Shown in pieces: positions 17,589 through 27,215 of a DNA stretch of 64,000 bases. The notes beneath the pieces were generated by a model. It was given only the letters and a program-made list of their open reading frames with translations. It had not been told where the DNA came from and did not search any database. Numbering within the stretch: the first letter of the stretch is position 1; each line of letters begins with the position of its first letter. The DNA is from Hyphomicrobiaceae bacterium (GTDB lineage Bacteria > Pseudomonadota > Alphaproteobacteria > Rhizobiales > Hyphomicrobiaceae). A program made the translations under genes and the position numbers. The stretch spans positions 1 through 64,000 of the forward strand of contig JANXWC010000074.1 of NCBI GenBank assembly GCA_025351355.1. Reading direction: 5' to 3'.

Positions 17589-18574
17589 GCGGCGGCAACT
17601 TCACGTCGTGCATGATGGCAGGCGACCAAGTGACCGGCAGCCTTCAATTCCAGCGCCGGCGCGACGCTGCGGCAGACGTTGGTAACCGACGCGCACCTAT
17701 CGGCAAACACACAACCCGCAATGCGGTTTTTCAGGCTCGGCACGAGGCCCGGGATTTCCACGAGCCTGGTGTCGGCGCCCGCCAGCGAGGCACCGAGTTT
17801 CGGCACCGCGCCGAGCAGACCCTTTGTGTAGGGATGACGCGCCGAGCGAAACAGATCGCCGACACCAGCCTCTTCGACCTTGCGGCCGGCATACATGACC
17901 ATCACGCGTTCCGCGACTTCTGCCACCACGCCCAGATCGTGGGTGATGAGCACGACGGCGGCACCGGTCCTGGCCTTCAGATCGCGCATCAGATCGAGGA
18001 TCTGGGCCTGAATGGTGACATCGAGTGCGGTGGTCGGTTCATCTGCAATCAGTACCTTCGGATCGCACGCCAGCGCAATCGCGATCATGATGCGCTGTCG
18101 CATGCCGCCGGACAACTGGTGGCGATACTCGGCCAGCCGCCTGCCCGGTTCGGGAATGCCGACCAATTGCAGCATTTCCATCGCCCGATCGGTGGCAGCT
18201 TTGGCGCCCAGCCTTGCGTGCTGTCGTATTGTTTCCGTCAGTTGCCGTCCGATCGTCAGCACCGGGTTCAGCGACGTCATGGGTTCCTGGAAAATCATCG
18301 ATATGTCGTTACCGCGGATGGCGCGCATCTCGCGAGCGCTGGCATTAAGCAGGTCTCGGCCGTTGAGGCGGATGCTTCCAGCGATCTTGCCCGGTGGCTC
18401 GGGGATCAATCTGAGGATCGACATTGCCGTTACCGATTTGCCGCAACCGGATTCGCCGACGATTGCCAACGTCTCGCCGGCGTTGACCGAGAACGACACG
18501 CCGTCGACGGCACGGTTGATACCGCTGGGGGTGCGGAAATGCGTCTGCAGGTTTTCGACTTCGAGCAGTGCCAT
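17585..18574 (-). CDS. Peptide-type ABC transporter ATP-binding protein (DppD-like)
   Basis: Second ATPase of the importer, 329 residues from ATG 18574 (MALLEVENL). It has Walker [10 protein letters not shown], signature [15 protein letters not shown], Walker [13 protein letters not shown] and the C-terminal oligopeptide-transport extension ending with GCVFADRC. The frame is open further upstream to 18625, but that would overlap the permease gene; ATG 18574 begins four bases after the permease stop. Confidence 0.94.
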   Translation of the reverse strand: MALLEVENLQTHFRTPSGINRAVDGVSFSVNAGETLAIVGESGCGKSVTAMSILRLIPEPPGKIAGSIRLNGRDLLNASAREMRAIRGNDISMIFQEPMTSLNPVLTIGRQLTETIRQHARLGAKAATDRAMEMLQLVGIPEPGRRLAEYRHQLSGGMRQRIMIAIALACDPKVLIADEPTTALDVTIQAQILDLMRDLKARTGAAVVLITHDLGVVAEVAERVMVMYAGRKVEEAGVGDLFRSARHPYTKGLLGAVPKLGASLAGADTRLVEIPGLVPSLKNRIAGCVFADRCASVTNVCRSVAPALELKAAGHLVACHHARREVAAA

Positions 18575-18578
18575 GGCG

Positions 18579-19508
18579 TCAGAGCCTTTTCGCCATGCGC
18601 GGATCGAGTGCGTCCCGCAACCCATCGCCCAACAGATTGACGGCCAGTACTGTCAGCGACAGAAAAACCGCCGGAAAGAAAATGATGTACGGCTTCACCT
18701 GCCAGAGCGCGCGGCCGTCGGCCATGATGTTGCCCCATGACGGGATCATCGGCGGCGTACCGGCACCGATAAACGACAGGATCGACTCGACGATCATGGC
18801 ACTGCCGCAAATGTAGGTGGCCTGCACTGTTAGCGGCGCCAGCGTATTCGGCAGGATATGGCGCTTGATTATCATCGGCGTGGTGGTGCCGGCAGCGATT
18901 GCCGCGTCGACATAAGGCTGCTCGCGCAGCGACAGCACGACGCCACGGACCAGCCGCGACACCCGCGGAATTTCGGCGATGGTAATGGCCAGAATGACGT
19001 TCTGCACGCTCGCACGCGTCAGTGCCATCAGCGCGACAGCCAACAGGATCGGTGGGATCGACATCAGGCCGTCCATCGCGCGCATTATGGTGCTGTCGAA
19101 TGCGCGCACATAACCAGACACCAGTCCGATTAATAAACCAATCGCCGACGCAAAGAAGGCAACTGCAAAGCCGACAACGAGCGACACCCGCGCGCCATAG
19201 ATCACCCGAGAATAGACATCGCGACCAAACGCGTCGGTCCCGAACCAGAAATCCATCGAGGGCGGTCGCGTCCGTTTGGCGGGCGCCAGTGCGGTCGGGT
19301 CCAGCGTTCCGAACCAGGGTGCGAAAACCGCGAGGACGAGCATGATCGCGAGAATGAACAGGCCGAGTGCGACCGTCGGTTGGCGAAAGACAAAGCCGGC
19401 AACACCACCTCGCACTCGTACAGGCAGGTGAATGTCCGGCAAGTCAGGGGCCGCGGCATAGTGGTCGCGGGCAGTAATCGCGGCAGGCAATGACGCTGTG
19501 ATGGTCAA
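18579..19508 (-). CDS. Peptide-type ABC transporter permease (DppC-like)
   Basis: This inner-membrane subunit of 309 residues has an N-terminal soluble stretch, a first membrane helix near residue 45, the family region [11 protein letters not shown]-like [15 protein letters not shown], and the EAA loop where the ATPase docks ([20 protein letters not shown]). Its start overlaps the DppB-like gene by four bases. Confidence 0.94.
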   Translation of the reverse strand: MTITASLPAAITARDHYAAAPDLPDIHLPVRVRGGVAGFVFRQPTVALGLFILAIMLVLAVFAPWFGTLDPTALAPAKRTRPPSMDFWFGTDAFGRDVYSRVIYGARVSLVVGFAVAFFASAIGLLIGLVSGYVRAFDSTIMRAMDGLMSIPPILLAVALMALTRASVQNVILAITIAEIPRVSRLVRGVVLSLREQPYVDAAIAAGTTTPMIIKRHILPNTLAPLTVQATYICGSAMIVESILSFIGAGTPPMIPSWGNIMADGRALWQVKPYIIFFPAVFLSLTVLAVNLLGDGLRDALDPRMAKRL

Positions 19509-20446
19509 TAGCGAATCCTTGGATCGAGGGCCATGTAGCTGAGGTCGATGACGAGATTAACAAGCACGTAGACGAAGCTGAACATCAAGACGATGCCCTG
19601 GATCAGCGGATAGTCGCGCCTGACGATGGCATCGATCGTGAGGCGCCCCAAGCCCGGGATGGCGAACACGCTTTCGGTGACGACGGCGCCGCCGATCAGC
19701 AAGGCAACTCCGATGCCGATCACCGTAACGATTGGGACCGCCGCATTCTTCAGCGCATGCAGAAACAGGATCGTGCTCTCGCCGAGGCCTTTGGCGCGCG
19801 CGGTCCGCACATAGTCCTGACTCAAGACCTCCAGCATCGTCGCCCGTGTGATGCGGGCGATCAGCGCGATATAGACAAAGCCTAACGCGATTGCCGGCAG
19901 AATGAGGTTCTCGAGCCAGGGCCACAACCCTTTTGCAATCGGCGTATAGCCTTGCACCGGCAGCCAATCGAGTTCCAGCGCGAACACGTAAGCAAGCAGA
20001 TAGCCGACGACGAATACCGGAATGGAAAAACCGAACACGCAGAACGCCATCAAAAGCCGGTCGAGCCAGCTGCCGACCTTCCATGCCGCCAGCACGCCCA
20101 TCGGCACCGCAGCAACGATCGCAAAGACGAGCGTCACTGCCATCAGCGACAGCGTCGGCTCCAGTCGTTGGCGGATCAGTTCAACGACCGGCAATCCCGT
20201 GAACATCGAGGTGCCGAGATTGCCGTGCAGCAACTGCCACCCCCATTCGCCGAAGCGAACAACAAAGGGGCGATCGAGGCCGAGACTTTCCCGGATGCGC
20301 TCGACGTCGGCGGGTGATGCCTGATCACCCGCAATCACTGCAGCCGGATCGCCGGGCGCGATGTAAAGCAGGCTGAAGACGAACAGCGCGACGATCGCCA
20401 TCACCGGGATGGTCGAAAGTACGCGCCGCAAAAGAAATCCGAACAT
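19505..20446 (-). CDS. Peptide-type ABC transporter permease (DppB-like)
   Basis: The 313-residue protein begins with the typical MFGFLLRRVLSTIPV membrane helix, followed by the PGDPA motif (YIAPGDPAAVI) shared by DppB/OppB permeases, and an EAA loop (YVRTARAKGLGESTILFLHALKN). Six membrane segments are expected. It is separated from the upstream binding-protein gene by a stem-loop. Confidence 0.94.
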   Translation of the reverse strand: MFGFLLRRVLSTIPVMAIVALFVFSLLYIAPGDPAAVIAGDQASPADVERIRESLGLDRPFVVRFGEWGWQLLHGNLGTSMFTGLPVVELIRQRLEPTLSLMAVTLVFAIVAAVPMGVLAAWKVGSWLDRLLMAFCVFGFSIPVFVVGYLLAYVFALELDWLPVQGYTPIAKGLWPWLENLILPAIALGFVYIALIARITRATMLEVLSQDYVRTARAKGLGESTILFLHALKNAAVPIVTVIGIGVALLIGGAVVTESVFAIPGLGRLTIDAIVRRDYPLIQGIVLMFSFVYVLVNLVIDLSYMALDPRIRY

Positions 20447-20469
20447 GGGGCATGCCGATCAAAGATCGC

Positions 20470-20496
20470 CTTCTCCCCGCACGCGGCGGGAAGAAG
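20470..20496 (-). promoter_or_regulatory. Stem-loop between binding-protein and permease genes
   Basis: CTTCTCCCCGC (20470-20480) pairs with GCGGGAAGAAG (20486-20496) apart from one mismatch. Hairpins in this position often let the binding-protein mRNA accumulate above the membrane subunits by stabilising its 3' end or by partial termination. Confidence 0.45.
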
Positions 20497-20509
20497 CGTT
20501 ACATTGGCG

Positions 20510-22123
20510 TCAGGCTTTTTTCACGCCGCTGAACCAGGGCAGCGGGCCGTTGGTGATGCCGCTGAGATTGGCCCGCCAAGCCTGATAACCGAGATAGAAG
20601 CCCGTCGGGATATAGGTGACGTTTTCCATGCTCGCCTTGTTGACACGCGCCATGATTGCCTTCTCGTCATCGAGTGTCTTCGCATCGTACCAGGCGGCAA
20701 GATCTTTTTCGATCTCCGCATTGTCCGGCCACCCGAACCAAGCTTTGTCGCCGTTGGTCCTGAGCGCGATGTACCCGACGGGGCTCGCGCAGTCCGAACC
20801 GGCGTGCCAGGTGTGAAACATGCTCCAGCCGCCTTGGCCCGGAGGACTCTTGGAGGCGCGGCGCTGGCCGACGGTACCCCAATCGGTGGCGACGAAATCG
20901 ACGTTCATGCCGATCTTCTTCAAGAGATCTGCGGTGATCTCGCCCATGGCTTTGATTTGCGGAATATCCTGCCCCACAACGCAGGTGACGGGTTCGCCCT
21001 TGTAGCCGGCCTCGGCGAGAAGCTTCTTCGCCGCGTCGTAATCGCGCTTGCCTTTCAAGGGCTCGCCGCCCTCTTCTGAATAGAGCGACGTTCCCGGCGT
21101 GAAAAAGCCTGGCAGCTGTTTCCACAGCGCATCATCTGAACCGACCACGGCACGCATATAGTCTTCCTGGCTCAACGCCATCTGGACGGCACGGCGTACT
21201 TTCAAGTTGTTGAAGGGCGCGTGCATGTGGTTGAGACGGAAGGAGCCGATGTTGCCGAGCGGATCGGCAATGTCGACCTTGATGTTCTTATTGCGCTTGA
21301 GCACCGGGACGAGGTCCGGCAGCGGGCTTTCCCACCAGTCGATCTCGCCATTCTGCAGCGCGCCGGAGGCGGTCGCCGGATCGGGCATGATGATCCATTC
21401 GATGCGGTCGAAATTGATCACCTTGCCGCCGGACATCCACTCGCTCGGTTCGGCGCGGGGCACATAGTCTTTGTTGAGTTCGAACGCGGCGATCGCTCCC
21501 GGCTTCCAATCCGCGCGCACGAACTTCATCGGCCCGGAGCCGACATAGTCTTCGATTTGCTTGAAGGGATCGGTCTTGGCGATCCGTTCCGGCATGATGA
21601 AGCAGCAGGGTGTGCCGACCTTGCCGAGCGCCAGCATCATTTTCGGGTATGGCGATGCCAGCACCCACTTGAAGGTCCGGTCATCGACGGCGACCAATTC
21701 CTTCTGGATCGCCCTGAGCATTTGTCCCATGGCGTCGCGCACGCTCCAGCGCGCGATACTGGCGATGCAATCTTTGGCGAGGACTTTCTCTCCGTCATGG
21801 AATTTGAGTCCGTCGCGCAGCTTGAATGTCCAGGTCAATCCGTCCGACGATACGTCCTCGCTTTCGATCATCTGTCGCTTCGCCTGCAGCTTGCTGTCCA
21901 TCCCGTAAAGGGTGTCCCAGACAAGTTGAGAGGCGTTGCGCACGACGTATTGCGTTCCCCAGATCGGATCAAAATTAGCGAGATTTGCCTGCGGCACGAA
22001 CTTCAGCACGCGCGCGCTTTGGGCTAGCGCCGGCATTGCGAGGCCGCCGGTCGCCGTCAGCGTGCCAGTTGTTGCCAGCCCTTTGAGAACTTTTCTGCGG
22101 TCCATTGTCGTACGCTGCTCCAT
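20510..22123 (-). CDS. Peptide-type ABC transporter substrate-binding protein, Tat-exported
   Basis: Family 5 extracellular solute-binding protein, 537 residues from ATG 22123; ATG 22105 is also possible. It has a twin-arginine signal (MDRRKVLKGLA, cleavage near ALAQSA) and the family hallmarks DPIWGTQYV, WTFKLRDGLKFHDG (substrate-binding domain I) and VRRAVQMALSQEDYM (signature region). It binds peptides, nickel-like complexes or other oligomers in the periplasm. First gene of the five-gene importer run; divergent from the amidase gene, which suggests an amide or peptide cargo. Confidence 0.93.
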   Translation of the reverse strand: MEQRTTMDRRKVLKGLATTGTLTATGGLAMPALAQSARVLKFVPQANLANFDPIWGTQYVVRNASQLVWDTLYGMDSKLQAKRQMIESEDVSSDGLTWTFKLRDGLKFHDGEKVLAKDCIASIARWSVRDAMGQMLRAIQKELVAVDDRTFKWVLASPYPKMMLALGKVGTPCCFIMPERIAKTDPFKQIEDYVGSGPMKFVRADWKPGAIAAFELNKDYVPRAEPSEWMSGGKVINFDRIEWIIMPDPATASGALQNGEIDWWESPLPDLVPVLKRNKNIKVDIADPLGNIGSFRLNHMHAPFNNLKVRRAVQMALSQEDYMRAVVGSDDALWKQLPGFFTPGTSLYSEEGGEPLKGKRDYDAAKKLLAEAGYKGEPVTCVVGQDIPQIKAMGEITADLLKKIGMNVDFVATDWGTVGQRRASKSPPGQGGWSMFHTWHAGSDCASPVGYIALRTNGDKAWFGWPDNAEIEKDLAAWYDAKTLDDEKAIMARVNKASMENVTYIPTGFYLGYQAWRANLSGITNGPLPWFSGVKKA

Positions 22124-22264
22124 TTGCCAAAGTCGCCGCGCCGCCCCCGCCGGGATCCGCGCCGAGGCATAGTTGCAATCATCTCGGCTATCTGTGTCAA
22201 GATGGGGGACGGCACCAGCTTGCCCAATTCGCAGGCAGATGAGTTCTAATTCACGGAGAGAAGC

Positions 22265-23584
22265 ATGCCAGTTTCGGAGCCGTCGATAAGTTTTACCCAG
22301 AACCCTGGCCGCGTCGCTGACCTCGCCGCGCAAATCGCCGATCGACGCCTGTCGCCGGTCGACCTGGTTCGCTCTTATTTGGCGCGCATTGAAACTGTCG
22401 ACCCGCAGGTCCACGCCTGGGCTCTTGTTGACGCCGAACGGGCGCTCGCCACGGCGGAACGGCGGCACAAGGAGGCTGCCGCCGGCACATTGCTTGGGCC
22501 CCTGCATGGTATTCCCGTCGGCATCAAGGACATCATCGACGTCGAAGGCTTGCCGACGCGGTGCAATAGCCGGTCGCGGGCATCGGCGCCGCCGGCGACG
22601 TCAGACGCCGAAATCGTTCTTGCGCTGAAGGCGCAGGGTGCGATCATTCTCGGCAAACTGCACACGACCGAGTTCGCCTTCTTCGATCCGTCGCCGGCTT
22701 GCAACCCGCACAATATCGGCCACACGCCGGGTGGCTCCAGCTCCGGGTCGGCCGCCGCCGTGGCCGCCGGCATGGTGCCGCTGGCGATCGGCACTCAGAC
22801 GGTTGCATCGGTCAATAGGCCTGCAGCCTATTGCGGTGTCGCGGCCTTCAAACCATCGACGCGCAGTCTCGTCACATCTGGTATCGCGCCGCTCGGGCCA
22901 AGCTTTGACACGCCGGGAGTGTTCGGTTGGACAGTGGCCGATGCGATCTATGGTTATCGTGCGATCGCCCCTGATTTTTTGACCGCGGCCAAATCGGTGC
23001 CGCAAGCGCCGGTTATCGCAGTGCTGGAGGACGATCACATCGGCGATGCGATCCCCGAAATGAAAGCCGCGGCTGCGGCGATGGCGGATAGGTTTGCGGC
23101 GGCCGGCGCCAGGATCGAGCAGCGCCGATCGCCAATAGACATGGCTCGCCTGTTTCGAATTCAGCGTACCACAATGCTTTACGAGGCTGGCCGCGTGATG
23201 CGCGCGTTCCTCGATTTGCCGGCGGGCCAGATTGGCGAGAAGCTGCGCGCCGCCATCGTCGAGGGCCTTGAAATCGGCGAGCAGCGTTATCTGGACGAGC
23301 GGCGCGAGATCGACCGGATGCGCGACACCTTGCTGGCAAAATCATCCGATGTCGCAGCCTTCTTGTGGCCTGCCACGCCGGGTCCCGCGCCGAAGTCGCT
23401 CGTCTGGACAGGTGATCCGAAATACATCGCACCCTGGACCGCGATCGGCGGGCCGATCATCACGATTCCGGCTGGCCGAACGACCGACGGATTGCCGCTG
23501 GGCTGCATCCTGGCGGGTGGGCCCGGCACTGATCTGTCGCTATGTGCCCTCGCAATCAAGTTAGAAACGGGATCGGGTAGCTGA
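22265..23584 (+). CDS. Amidase-signature family hydrolase
   Basis: Amidase-signature enzymes hydrolyse amides with a Ser-cisSer-Lys triad. The lysine is in GIKDIID, the cis-serine in the Gly/Ser-rich GSSSGSAAAVAAG and the nucleophile aligns with the serine of GTQTVASVNRPA, where most relatives have GGS. The 439-residue length is normal. GGAGAG precedes the ATG. It shares a divergent intergenic region with the peptide importer and is convergent with the phosphonate-type permease gene. Confidence 0.92.
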   Translation: MPVSEPSISFTQNPGRVADLAAQIADRRLSPVDLVRSYLARIETVDPQVHAWALVDAERALATAERRHKEAAAGTLLGPLHGIPVGIKDIIDVEGLPTRCNSRSRASAPPATSDAEIVLALKAQGAIILGKLHTTEFAFFDPSPACNPHNIGHTPGGSSSGSAAAVAAGMVPLAIGTQTVASVNRPAAYCGVAAFKPSTRSLVTSGIAPLGPSFDTPGVFGWTVADAIYGYRAIAPDFLTAAKSVPQAPVIAVLEDDHIGDAIPEMKAAAAAMADRFAAAGARIEQRRSPIDMARLFRIQRTTMLYEAGRVMRAFLDLPAGQIGEKLRAAIVEGLEIGEQRYLDERREIDRMRDTLLAKSSDVAAFLWPATPGPAPKSLVWTGDPKYIAPWTAIGGPIITIPAGRTTDGLPLGCILAGGPGTDLSLCALAIKLETGSGS

Positions 23585-23611
23585 CGGGCAAGGGTCGGCT
23601 AAACAACCGCG

Positions 23612-24415
23612 TCAGATCAATCGTTCGCGAATGGTGGACGTGATGATCTCGGTGACGATGACGACGGCAAATATCACGGCCAGCACCAGCCCGACCTGAT
23701 CCCAATAGAGATTGTTCTGTGCGGTATCGAGCGCCATGCCGATGCCGCCGCCTCCCACCAAGCCGAGTACCGCGCTTTCGCGGATGTTGATATCCCATCG
23801 CAACAGCGCAATGCCCCAGAAGCTCGGTTCGACGGCGGGCCAGTAACCCTTGCTCAGGATGCTAGCCGGCGGCGCGCCTGTTGCACGCAATGCGTCAATC
23901 GGAGCGCGTGGCGTCTCCTCCAGCGCCTCCGCCAATAGCTTTCCGACGAAGCCGATCGAATGAAAACCGATGGCCAGCATGCCCGCCAGCGCGCCGGGAC
24001 CGAAAATAGCAACGAACAGCAATGCCCACAGCAGTGTATTGATTGACCGCGTCGCCACCAGAACAAATGTAGCGATCAAATTGAGCGTCTTTGATGGTGT
24101 GATGTTGCGTGCCGCCAGCAGTGCGATCGGGACGGCAAATGCGATAGCCAACAACGTGCCGAGTGTGGCGATATGGATCGTCTCGATCAACGCCGCATGC
24201 ACTTCGCGGCCGTAATAACTCCAGTCGAAGGGCCACATGCGGCGGAACAAATCGGCGGTCTGCGCGGGCGCATCGGCGAGAAACTCGGGAATGATTTCGA
24301 CGGAGCGCGCGGCCCACACGACCGCAGCAACGGCGCTAAGATAGGCGGTGAAGCGCGCCAGCCGTTGCTGAACGGAAAAGCGCTGCCAGCGATGTTGCCC
24401 AATCGCGCCGCTCAT
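23612..24415 (-). CDS. phnE: Phosphonate-type ABC transporter permease, second copy (PhnE-like)
   Basis: This 267-residue inner-membrane permease starts at ATG 24415, overlapping the stop of the first permease by four bases. Several membrane helices are visible and the EAA loop reads LEETPRAPIDALRATGAPPASIL. The near C-terminal GLVGGGGIGMALDTA is typical of PhnE. The two permeases are related but distinct and probably form a heterodimer. Confidence 0.9.
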   Translation of the reverse strand: MSGAIGQHRWQRFSVQQRLARFTAYLSAVAAVVWAARSVEIIPEFLADAPAQTADLFRRMWPFDWSYYGREVHAALIETIHIATLGTLLAIAFAVPIALLAARNITPSKTLNLIATFVLVATRSINTLLWALLFVAIFGPGALAGMLAIGFHSIGFVGKLLAEALEETPRAPIDALRATGAPPASILSKGYWPAVEPSFWGIALLRWDINIRESAVLGLVGGGGIGMALDTAQNNLYWDQVGLVLAVIFAVVIVTEIITSTIRERLI

Positions 24416-25227
24416 TGGAAGATTTTCCGGATCTGGACCGAGACGAGCTCGCTCACCATCACAATGGCGATGATGGCGAGCAGAATGGTGAACACGTAGT
24501 CGTAGTCGAAGCGTTGGTAAGCTGTGAACAACGCCGCGCCGATGCCGCCACCGCCGACGATGCCGACCATCGTAGAGTTGCGTAAATTCGAGTCGAGCTG
24601 ATACGCCGAGAAGCCCGCGAAGCGGGCCATCACCTGCGGTAAAATCCCCATGATCAGCACATTGGCGAACGACGCGCCGGTTGCGCGCACGGCCTCGACC
24701 TGCTTGAGATCGACCTCCTCGATCGCCTCCGCAAACAGCTTCGAGATGAAACCCATCGTGCCCACGATGAGCGCCAGGATGCCCGCCAGCGCACCGAAAC
24801 CGATGGCCTTCACGAACAGGATCGCCACGATCACCGAGTTGAACGAGCGGAACAGTGCCGTGAGTGTACGCGCCGTCCAGGACACCCACGGCGGCATCAG
24901 GTTGCGCGCGGCCAGCAGACCCAGCGGCAGCGACAGCAGTATGCCGAAGAAGGTGGAAAGAACGGCGATCTCAATCGATTCCATTAGTCCCTGCCGCATC
25001 AGATCAAGCTTGATCGCCTCTGTGTTCGGCGGCCACATGCGCGCGAGGAAATGCGCCCCTTGCGGAAGACCGCGGGCAATGCGCGCGAGCGAAACATCGA
25101 GCGTCGAGGCGGCATAGATCGCGTAGAATGCCAACCCGATGTAGGCGAGCCGCCGTGGCCAGTTTACCGGCAGGGCCAACGTTCGGCCGGCAGGCGGAGG
25201 CAAGCCTATTGCGCGACGCTCGGTCAT
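24412..25227 (-). CDS. phnE: Phosphonate-type ABC transporter permease, first copy (PhnE-like)
   Basis: 271 residues from ATG 25227, which overlaps the phnC-like stop (ATGA). It has the EAA loop [19 protein letters not shown] and the PhnE-type [13 protein letters not shown] near the C-terminus. It pairs with the downstream PhnE-like protein. Confidence 0.9.
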   Translation of the reverse strand: MTERRAIGLPPPAGRTLALPVNWPRRLAYIGLAFYAIYAASTLDVSLARIARGLPQGAHFLARMWPPNTEAIKLDLMRQGLMESIEIAVLSTFFGILLSLPLGLLAARNLMPPWVSWTARTLTALFRSFNSVIVAILFVKAIGFGALAGILALIVGTMGFISKLFAEAIEEVDLKQVEAVRATGASFANVLIMGILPQVMARFAGFSAYQLDSNLRNSTMVGIVGGGGIGAALFTAYQRFDYDYVFTILLAIIAIVMVSELVSVQIRKIFQ

Positions 25228-26015
25228 TCCAGCCAACTCTGTCCGCCGTAAATTTCGCCCAAATGTTTGTCTTCGAGCGCGCTGGGCGGACCGTCGAAAA
25301 CGATTGCGCCTTTGGCCATGCCGACAATGCGTGAGGCAAACCGCTTGGCGAGATCGACGTTGTGGATATTGATGATCGCCGGGATATCGCGTGACGCCGC
25401 AAGCGTGGCCAACAGCTCGATAATTTCCACTGCCGTTTTGGGATCGAGTGAAGATGTCGGTTCGTCGGCAAGCAGCAGATCCGGCTCCTGCATGAGCGCG
25501 CGCGCGATGCCGACGCGTTGCCGCTGGCCGCCCGAAAGTTGATCGGCGCGCCGGTTGGCGAAGTCTTCCAGACCGATCGCCTCCAGCAATGTGTAGGCAT
25601 GCGCGACGTCGCTCTCGGGAAATTTCCTGAGCCAGGCACGCCATGCCGGGACATAGCCGAGCCTGCCCGTGAGCAGGTTCTCCATGACCGAAAGCCGTTC
25701 CACGAGGCTGTATTCCTGATGCACCATGCCGATGCGCCGCCGCATCTCGCGCAGCCGCTTGCCGGACAGCTTTGTAATGTCCTCGCCGTGAAAAATGATT
25801 TCGCCGCGGGTTGCTGGCGCCAGGCCATTGACGCAGCGGATGAGCGTCGACTTGCCGGCGCCGGACGGCCCGATGATCGCCGTGATGCCGCGTCCGCCGA
25901 TCTCCAGTGAAACGTCGCGCAGAATGGGTTTGCCGACGGTGTATTCCTTGTAGAGGTGCCGGATGACCAGCGACCGGTCGATGGCCATCGTTGCGGCGCT
26001 GATCGCTAGGTTCAT
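25224..26015 (-). CDS. phnC: Phosphonate-type ABC transporter ATP-binding protein (PhnC-like)
   Basis: A 263-residue ATPase with Walker [10 protein letters not shown] followed by LIRCVNGL, as in PhnC, signature [15 protein letters not shown] and Walker [16 protein letters not shown] 26015 is used; ATG 25988 would remove nine residues. It lies ten bases after the binding-protein gene. Confidence 0.92.
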   Translation of the reverse strand: MNLAISAATMAIDRSLVIRHLYKEYTVGKPILRDVSLEIGGRGITAIIGPSGAGKSTLIRCVNGLAPATRGEIIFHGEDITKLSGKRLREMRRRIGMVHQEYSLVERLSVMENLLTGRLGYVPAWRAWLRKFPESDVAHAYTLLEAIGLEDFANRRADQLSGGQRQRVGIARALMQEPDLLLADEPTSSLDPKTAVEIIELLATLAASRDIPAIINIHNVDLAKRFASRIVGMAKGAIVFDGPPSALEDKHLGEIYGGQSWLE

Positions 26016-26035
26016 GGCTTGAGATTCATGGCTTG
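26011..26035. repeat. 11-base direct repeat at the phnD/phnC junction
   Basis: TTCATGGCTTG occurs at 26011-26021 and again at 26025-26035. The two copies carry the end of phnD and the first codon of phnC, so a small tandem duplication may have set the present stop and start. Confidence 0.5.
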
Positions 26036-27087
26036 GGTTGACCCGCCGGCGCGTGCGGCTGCTGAGCCAGATCTGCAGCTTTTTTGGCAGCCGCCTCGGC
26101 TTCCTTTTTCTGGGTGGCTTCGTAGGCAGTCTTGTTATAGGGCGTACCCGATTTTTCGGCCACTTCCCGGATCGGCTTCCAGGTGTCCTTGTAGGTGATG
26201 CGCACGAAACGATCGAAGCCTGGGTACTCTTTCTTGAGGGTATCCGGGAAGCGGTATTCCTCGAAACATTTGCGTATCGTCGTCTGCAGTTCAGGCTTCA
26301 GATCGTGCGCGAAGGCGACGCCCAGGGTCGGGAAGGTTTCGCTCTTCCAGATAATGCGAAAAGCAGCGCCGTCGATATCCTTGCGGGCCACCATGCGCTC
26401 GATGATATCGGAGGCGACTGGCGCCATGTCGTAATCGCCGGAGAGGACCCCCAACATCGACTTGTCATGGCCTCCCGACATCAGCGGCTTGTAGTCTTTG
26501 TCCGGCACGAGGCCGAGATCGGGAAAGAAAACGCGCGGCGCCAGATTGCCAGAATTCGACGATGGCGCGACGTGAGCGACGCGTTTGCCTTTGAGGTCGG
26601 CAAGCGTTTTGTATGGGCTATCAGCCTTCACGACGGCCCACAGCTGATAACCGGCGATTTCCTTGTCGTTGCCGATCGCGACGAACGGAACGGCGCCGGC
26701 GAGGTTTACGGCGAATCCGACCGCACCCGTCGAAAGGCTCGACACATGCAGGCGGCCGGAGCGCATAGCCTCGATCTGCGCGCTTGATGACTGCGCTGTA
26801 TAATAGACCACCTTCTTGCCTGTGCAGCTCGCGAGCCGGTCGATGACCGGCTGATAGACGACCGCGTAGACGGCGGGGTTCTCGACCGGCGCATAGGAGA
26901 ACACCAGGGTTGATGGGTCGCGCCACTTGGCAGGATCGGTTGGCGTATCGGCAACCAGATCATTGTCGGCGTCGCAGTACTGCGTGTCGAGCTGCCCTCT
27001 ATTCGAGCAGCTGTCTTGTGCCGAAGCTGCACCCATGGCGCTGGCGAGTGCAATTGAAGCAATTATGGCAGTCAGGCGCATGCGCAT
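26026..27087 (-). CDS. phnD: Phosphate/phosphite/phosphonate-type ABC substrate-binding protein
   Basis: The 353-residue protein has a Sec signal ([19 protein letters not shown], cleavage after ASAQ) and a PhnD-type two-lobe domain: [52 protein letters not shown] and [10 protein letters not shown]. The mature N-terminus has two cysteines and an acidic run [12 protein letters not shown] that looks like a calcium-binding loop. The C-terminal 40 residues are Lys/Ala-rich. True ligand unknown: no C-P lyase or phosphonatase gene is nearby. Confidence 0.88.
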   Translation of the reverse strand: MRMRLTAIIASIALASAMGAASAQDSCSNRGQLDTQYCDADNDLVADTPTDPAKWRDPSTLVFSYAPVENPAVYAVVYQPVIDRLASCTGKKVVYYTAQSSSAQIEAMRSGRLHVSSLSTGAVGFAVNLAGAVPFVAIGNDKEIAGYQLWAVVKADSPYKTLADLKGKRVAHVAPSSNSGNLAPRVFFPDLGLVPDKDYKPLMSGGHDKSMLGVLSGDYDMAPVASDIIERMVARKDIDGAAFRIIWKSETFPTLGVAFAHDLKPELQTTIRKCFEEYRFPDTLKKEYPGFDRFVRITYKDTWKPIREVAEKSGTPYNKTAYEATQKKEAEAAAKKAADLAQQPHAPAGQPKP

Positions 27088-27215
27088 TTTCCTCGTGGAT
27101 TTATCGGGGCTCGCGGCGGCCTTCTAGCGGGCGTTTCGGACATTAGACTTGATGCTGATGGTGTGGCTTGCCGGATCATCACCCGCCGCCTAGTCCGAGA
27201 CAAGGGCGATTGCGA

